Positions 60,495 through 64,000 of a stretch of DNA of 64,000 bases are shown here, one piece after another. The notes beneath the pieces were generated by a model. It made no database searches. It was not told the origin of the DNA and saw only the letters and a list, made by a program, of their open reading frames with translations. Each line of letters opens with the position of its first letter. Within the stretch, counting starts at the first letter, position 1. This DNA comes from CAUZWH01 sp965247665. GTDB lineage: Bacteria; Pseudomonadota; Alphaproteobacteria; SHVV01. The position numbers and the translations under genes were made by a program. The stretch lies in contig CBDFHH010000004.1 in assembly GCA_965247665.1 (NCBI GenBank), positions 744,001 through 808,000 of the forward strand, read 5' to 3'.

Positions 60495-61550
60495 GTGACC
60501 AAGCCGATTACACTGGCACTCGACGCGATGGGGGGCGATAACGCCCCCGAACAGGTCATCAGGGGCATGGACCTTGCCCGCGAGCGATTTCCCGACCTTC
60601 GGTTTATCGTCTTTGGCGACGAGCACAGGATCATGCCGTTTATCGCGCGCAAGGCGCGGTTGGCCGAGAGCTGCGAAATCCGCCACACGGTTGACACAAT
60701 AGCCGCTACCGCCAAACCCTCCCAGGCGCTGCGCCGGGGAACTAAATCGAGCATGCGCCTGGCGATCGACGCGGTCCGTGACGGTGACGCGCAGGGCGTC
60801 GTGTCGGCGGGCAACACCGGCGCGCTGCTGGCTGTCGCGAAATTCGTGCTCAAGACGCTGCCCGGTATCAACCGCCCCGCTTTTACGAGCTTCTTCCCCA
60901 CGATCAAAGGCGAGAGCGTAATGCTCGATCTCGGCGCCAACATCGATTGCGACGCCGCCAATCTGGTCCAGTTCGCGGTGATGGGGACCGCGTTCTCGCG
61001 CGCGGTCCTGGGTGTCGAACGGCCGCGCGTCGCGCTGCTCAATGTCGGGGCTGAAGAACTCAAAGGGCATGAAGCGATCAAGACCGCGGCGGAAAATCTG
61101 CGCGCTGCGAACAGCCCGGCAATGGACTTTATCGGTTATGTCGAAGGCAACGATATTCTGGCGGGCAAGGCCGATGTCGTCGTCACGGACGGCTTCACTG
61201 GAAATGTCGCTTTAAAAACCGCGGAAGGCACCGCGAAACTGGTTACCACGTTCTTGCGCGGTGCCTTTCGGCGTTCGCTGATGTCGCGGCTGGGTTACCT
61301 GCTCGCGCGAGGGGCGATTGCGGCGTTGCGCGAACGCATCGATCCGCGTATTTACAACGGCGCGATGTTCGTCGGCCTGAACGGGATCGTCGTGAAGAGC
61401 CATGGCGGCGCCGACGCGATGGGTTTTGCCAGCGCAATCGGCGTTGCCCACGATATGGTGGGCGGTAACATCAACGATCGAATCATCGAGGATCTCGAGC
61501 GCATGGGAAGACCGGCTGCGCACGACCTCGATCAGGCGGCAGCTTCGTGA
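60495..61550 (+). CDS. plsX: phosphate acyltransferase PlsX
   Basis: PlsX makes acyl-phosphate from acyl-ACP for phospholipid synthesis. GTG start, 351 residues. LALDAMGGDNAPEQVIRG, SAGNTGALLAVAKFVL and TDGFTGNVALKTAEG are the family blocks. Stop and fabH start overlap (GTGA). Confidence 0.97.
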   Translation: MTKPITLALDAMGGDNAPEQVIRGMDLARERFPDLRFIVFGDEHRIMPFIARKARLAESCEIRHTVDTIAATAKPSQALRRGTKSSMRLAIDAVRDGDAQGVVSAGNTGALLAVAKFVLKTLPGINRPAFTSFFPTIKGESVMLDLGANIDCDAANLVQFAVMGTAFSRAVLGVERPRVALLNVGAEELKGHEAIKTAAENLRAANSPAMDFIGYVEGNDILAGKADVVVTDGFTGNVALKTAEGTAKLVTTFLRGAFRRSLMSRLGYLLARGAIAALRERIDPRIYNGAMFVGLNGIVVKSHGGADAMGFASAIGVAHDMVGGNINDRIIEDLERMGRPAAHDLDQAAAS

Positions 61551-62524
61551 GCGTTCGGCGATCGGTCATTCTGGGCTGCGGTGCCTACCTCCCGGAGCGC
61601 GTCGTCACCAACGAGCAACTCGCCGATATCGTCGATACCAGCGACGAGTGGATCGTCTCGCGGACGGGTATCCGCGAACGACGCGTCGCTGCAGACGGCG
61701 AGAAAACATCCGATCTCGCCGCCGCTGCCGCTCGGGTAGCGCTTGAAGCGGCAGAAACTGAACCCGACGATCTCGATTTCATCATCGTCGCCACGGCGAC
61801 CCCGGACGAGACCTTTCCGGCCACGGCAACTGTGGTGCAAAAAGAACTTGGCATGCATCATGGCGCGGCGTTCGACGTTCAAGCGGTGTGCTCCGGTTTC
61901 ATCTATGCGATGTCCGTGGCCGACAATTTCATCAAGGCGGGCGCCGGCGACCGCATCCTGGTGATCGGCGCCGAGACGTTCTCGCGCATCCTCGATTGGG
62001 AAGACCGCAACACCTGCGTCCTGTTCGGGGACGGGGCCGGGGCCGTGGTGCTGCAGGGCCGGCAAGCTAACGGCGACCGCGGCGATCGCGGCATCTTACG
62101 AACCTGTCTGCATTCCGACGGCCGCAATCACGACGCGCTGTATGTTGATGGCGGCCCATCCTCGACACAAACCACCGGCTATCTGAGGATGAACGGAAAA
62201 GAAGTTTTTCGACATGCGGTCGTTAACCTCTCGAGTGTCATCGAAGAGGCGCTCGAAGGCGTCGGCCTGGAGGCCGGGGATCTCGACTGGATCGTGCCGC
62301 ACCAGGCAAACCAGCGCATCCTCGACGGTACGGCGCGCCGTCTCGGCCTGCCGCCCGAGAAGATCGTTTCGACGATCGCCCGGCACGCCAACACCTCTGC
62401 CGCGTCGGTGCCCCTGGCGCTGGCCGACGCGGTCGCCGACGGCCGCATCAAACCGGGCCATTTGGTTTTAATGGAAGCGATGGGCGGCGGATTTACCTGG
62501 GGATCGTGCCTGGCCCGCTGGTAG
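61547..62524 (+). CDS. fabH: 3-oxoacyl-ACP synthase III
   Basis: FabH starts fatty-acid synthesis by condensing acetyl-CoA with malonyl-ACP. The 325-residue protein has catalytic C115 in FDVQAVCSGFIYA, the histidine in WIVPHQANQRIL and the asparagine in ARHANTSAASVP. GTG start within the plsX stop. Confidence 0.97.
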   Translation: MSVRRSVILGCGAYLPERVVTNEQLADIVDTSDEWIVSRTGIRERRVAADGEKTSDLAAAAARVALEAAETEPDDLDFIIVATATPDETFPATATVVQKELGMHHGAAFDVQAVCSGFIYAMSVADNFIKAGAGDRILVIGAETFSRILDWEDRNTCVLFGDGAGAVVLQGRQANGDRGDRGILRTCLHSDGRNHDALYVDGGPSSTQTTGYLRMNGKEVFRHAVVNLSSVIEEALEGVGLEAGDLDWIVPHQANQRILDGTARRLGLPPEKIVSTIARHANTSAASVPLALADAVADGRIKPGHLVLMEAMGGGFTWGSCLARW

Positions 62525-62549
62525 GGCAACGTGCACTTCCAGGCTCCAA

Positions 62550-62565
62550 ACGACTTAAAAGTCGT
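62550..62565 (+). terminator. fabH terminator-like hairpin
   Basis: ACGACTT and AAGTCGT form a 7-bp stem with an AA loop, 25 bases after the fabH stop, followed by a CT-rich stretch. Moderate terminator. Confidence 0.45.
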
Positions 62566-62582
62566 CTCGCATCCCTTTGATA

Positions 62583-62611
62583 TTGACGGATTTCTGTAGC
62601 AACGCTACGTT
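62583..62611 (+). promoter_or_regulatory. candidate ihfA promoter
   Basis: TTGACG and TACGTT are 17 bases apart. The -10 part lies next to a small hairpin (GTAGC-AAC-GCTAC at 62596-62608). If this promoter is used, transcription would begin near 62618. Confidence 0.35.
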
Positions 62612-62633
62612 TGTCCCCAAAGCAAGGGGGACA
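62612..62633 (+). promoter_or_regulatory. hairpin that would bury the ihfA ribosome-binding site
   Basis: TGTCCCC (62612-62618) and GGGGACA (62627-62633) form a 7-bp stem. The right arm contains the whole SD, GGGGGA, five bases before the GTG at 62636. Translation from longer transcripts (read-through from fabH) could be limited, while a transcript starting at the candidate promoter would lack most of the left arm. Confidence 0.45.
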
Positions 62634-62635
62634 CC

Positions 62636-62953
62636 GTGGCTCAGGGCAAAACCGTAACCCGGGCACAGTTGAACGAGGCCGTATATCAGGAAGTAGGACT
62701 CTCCCGGAACGAATCCGCCGACCTCGTCGAATCCGTTCTCAATGAGATCTCCGAGAGTCTGGTCAAGGGCGAGACCGTCAAGGTTTCATCGTTCGGCAGC
62801 TTTTATGTGCGTCAGAAGGGTGAGCGCGTGGGGCGCAACCCGAAGACGGGCGAAGAAGTCCCGATTCTGCCGCGTCGGGTGCTGGTGTTCCGCCCTTCCC
62901 ACGTTCTCAAAGACCGCATCAATCATTCGTTGAGCGGAAAGTCGGACACCTGA
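62636..62953 (+). CDS. ihfA: integration host factor alpha subunit
   Basis: IHF-alpha bends DNA as a dimer with IHF-beta. The 105-residue protein has VTRAQLNEAVYQEVGLS, GETVKVSSFGSFYVRQKGER (two blocks) and RNPKTGEEVPILPRRV with the intercalating proline arm. GTG start. In alphaproteobacteria ihfA commonly follows plsX-fabH and precedes a MerR gene, as here. Confidence 0.94.
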   Translation: MAQGKTVTRAQLNEAVYQEVGLSRNESADLVESVLNEISESLVKGETVKVSSFGSFYVRQKGERVGRNPKTGEEVPILPRRVLVFRPSHVLKDRINHSLSGKSDT

Positions 62954-62957
62954 TCGA

Positions 62958-63386
62958 ATGTCGGATCCGGCGAACCGCCCGGTCAGCGGTCAACGCGTGA
63001 CGAAATCGCCAAGTGCGTTCCGGACAATCAGCGAAGTGGCGTCCGAACTCGACGTCCCCCAACACGTGCTGCGATTCTGGGAGAGCAAATTCAGCCAGGT
63101 CAAGCCGATGAAGCGTGGCGGCGGGCGCCGATACTATCGGCCCGAGGATATCGAACTCCTGCGCCGCATTCGCGGCCTGCTTTACGACGACGGCTACACG
63201 ATCAAGGGCGTGCAAAAGGTGCTGCGCGACAAGAATGGTGTTTTTCGTGAGGAAAACCGTCGTCTTCGAGGTAATGGACGGTCGCGACGGAGCACCAACC
63301 TCACCGATCAGCAGCGCCAGCGCCTCGAAGCGGCGATCGATGAGCTCGGCACGATCAGCGATCTTCTCAAGAGCCTCAAACGCTAG
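62958..63386 (+). CDS. MerR-family transcriptional regulator
   Basis: The 142-residue protein has a MerR winged helix: FRTISEVASELDVPQHVLRFWESKF (in part) then GGGRRYYRPEDIELLRRI. No cysteine metal site is visible. A charged region follows and may dimerise. It starts 4 bases after ihfA and is the usual partner of that gene; its targets are unknown to me. Confidence 0.9.
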   Translation: MSDPANRPVSGQRVTKSPSAFRTISEVASELDVPQHVLRFWESKFSQVKPMKRGGGRRYYRPEDIELLRRIRGLLYDDGYTIKGVQKVLRDKNGVFREENRRLRGNGRSRRSTNLTDQQRQRLEAAIDELGTISDLLKSLKR

Positions 63387-63404
63387 GACACGCCTCACAA
63401 GGCG

Positions 63405-63434
63405 TTGCCGGAGCCGATTCGGCTGCGTTATAGT
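63405..63434 (+). promoter_or_regulatory. promoter of tRNA-Pro
   Basis: TTGCCG and TATAGT are 18 bases apart, and the tRNA starts 26 bases later. The spacer contains the palindrome AGCCGA-T-TCGGCT (63412-63424), which may also serve as the MerR-gene terminator. Confidence 0.6.
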
Positions 63435-63459
63435 AGCGCGACCGCAGCGACGGGCCGGA

Positions 63460-63537
63460 CGGAGCGTGGCGCAGCCTGGTTAGCGCACCACACTGGGGGT
63501 GTGGGGGTCGGTGGTTCAAATCCACTCGCTCCGACCA
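63460..63537 (+). tRNA. tRNA-Pro (GGG anticodon)
   Basis: The cloverleaf is complete: acceptor CGGAGCG with CGCTCCG, anticodon stem CCACA/TGTGG around loop CTGGGGG with anticodon GGG at 63495-63497, T-arm GGTGG-TTCAAAT-CCACT-type, discriminator A and an encoded CCA at 63535-63537. It reads proline CCC and CCU codons. Confidence 0.95.
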
Positions 63538-63840
63538 TTCCGTTGCATTTTCAGTGAGTTATAGTGAAACGTTCACATACTTTGTGAGCGAATCTTAGGC
63601 CCAACAAGCGTCCAACGCCCGTGTGTCGAGATCGATCGACCGGCACCGGAGCACCTGCATGCGCCAACCGGCGTTTGTGCGCTGCAAAGGTGGCCGAACG
63701 GGACCGACAGCCGCAGCTGCCGAGCGGGCAATCGATCGTCAAGTCGGCGGGCGACAACCGGGATACAATGATCGCGCAGCTGGTGTGGGAGGCGTGGAAG
63801 GTGCGGGCGGTGCGCCGGCTGCTGACTTGGCCAGATTAGC
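63538..63840. other. stretch after tRNA-Pro with no recognised gene
   Basis: The first 60 bases are AT-rich and contain a weak GTGAA-ACG-TTCAC hairpin (63564-63576). The rest is GC-rich; the last part is open on the plus strand to a TAG just before 63841 (MIAQLVWEAWKVRAVRRLL) but is not a recognised protein. No repeat of the tRNA 3' end was found within the window. Confidence 0.5.
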
Positions 63841-64000
63841 GTGAAGCACGCCATCGCGCTGGCGCTATTCGGCTTGACTGTTGCCGTGGCACAGGGACTC
63901 GCGGCACAGGGCGTACGTGAAATCCCGGTCAGCTTCGCGAGTCACAGCCCTTTTTCGCTCGCCGATGTCGGCCGCGGTCCGGAGCGCGATGCACCGACCC
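63841..64000 (+). CDS. start of a secreted dienelactone-hydrolase-like protein, cut by window edge
   Basis: GTG at 63841 opens a frame with a signal peptide (MKHAIALALFGLTVAVAQGL) and then VSFASHSPFSLADVGRGPE, which resembles the N-terminal strand region of dienelactone hydrolase-like alpha/beta hydrolases. About 53 residues are visible. The catalytic triad lies beyond the edge. Confidence 0.55.
   Translation, partial: MKHAIALALFGLTVAVAQGLAAQGVREIPVSFASHSPFSLADVGRGPERDAPT

Overview
The window is GC-rich and densely coding, and looks like chromosomal DNA of an alphaproteobacterium, probably of Rhodospirillales type. The evidence is gene order: dapA-smpB, rpoZ-rsh-pdxJ-acpS-lepB-rnc-era-recO, rpiB-glyA-nrdR-ribDE-ribBX-ribH-nusB-thiL, and DUF177-rpmF-plsX-fabH-ihfA-merR-tRNA-Pro. 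C4-type 5-aminolevulinate synthase, a ubiquinol-cytochrome c chaperone and a K+-independent H+-pyrophosphatase point the same way. The order-level placement is an inference.

Layout: 1-2.6 kb is a leftward operon (HAD dehalogenase, alpha/beta hydrolase, threonine dehydratase) headed by a relic of a lytic transglycosylase. 2.6-15.7 kb is housekeeping: lysine synthesis, ribosome rescue, folate, stringent response, pyridoxine, signal peptidase, RNase III, Era, RecO and ParC. 15.9-20.4 kb is a TakP-type TRAP transporter with enlarged membrane subunits. 20.4-27.8 kb is a run of mostly leftward metabolic genes: leucyl-tRNA-protein transferase, threonine ammonia-lyase, penicillin-acylase-like hydrolase, CoA-transferase, an atypical AdoMet decarboxylase and hemB. 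28-31.3 kb is the fused isobutyryl-CoA mutase IcmF. 31.4-34.1 kb is a Cpx-like envelope-stress operon with a perfect CpxR-type box upstream. 34.1-36.7 kb is ridA-gcdH-metF-like. 36.9-38.1 kb is hemA.

38.3-47.4 kb holds a branched-chain amino-acid-type ABC transporter. Its cytoplasmic and membrane genes (livGFHM) are separated from the binding-protein gene (livK) by about 3.7 kb of foreign-looking DNA. That insert carries a family 9 glycosyltransferase, an O-antigen-ligase-like protein, an AT-richer methyltransferase and a 5 x 26-bp tandem repeat. It is bracketed by a direct repeat of the livM 3' end plus its terminator, a layout like integration into the end of a gene. No integrase is visible. 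This is the most unusual structure in the window.

47.6-54.6 kb is one tight operon for pentose phosphate, C1 and riboflavin/thiamine functions. 55-56.2 kb is an MFS transporter, 56.3-58.4 kb H+-PPase, 58.5-59.6 kb divergent BamE and cytochrome bc1 chaperone, and 59.7-63.4 kb fatty-acid initiation, IHF-alpha and a MerR regulator. Then come tRNA-Pro(GGG) and the start of a dienelactone-hydrolase-like gene running off the right edge.

No insertion sequence, prophage, CRISPR array, rRNA gene or known riboswitch was found. All reading was by eye; family names rest on recognised motifs and neighbourhoods, not on searches.
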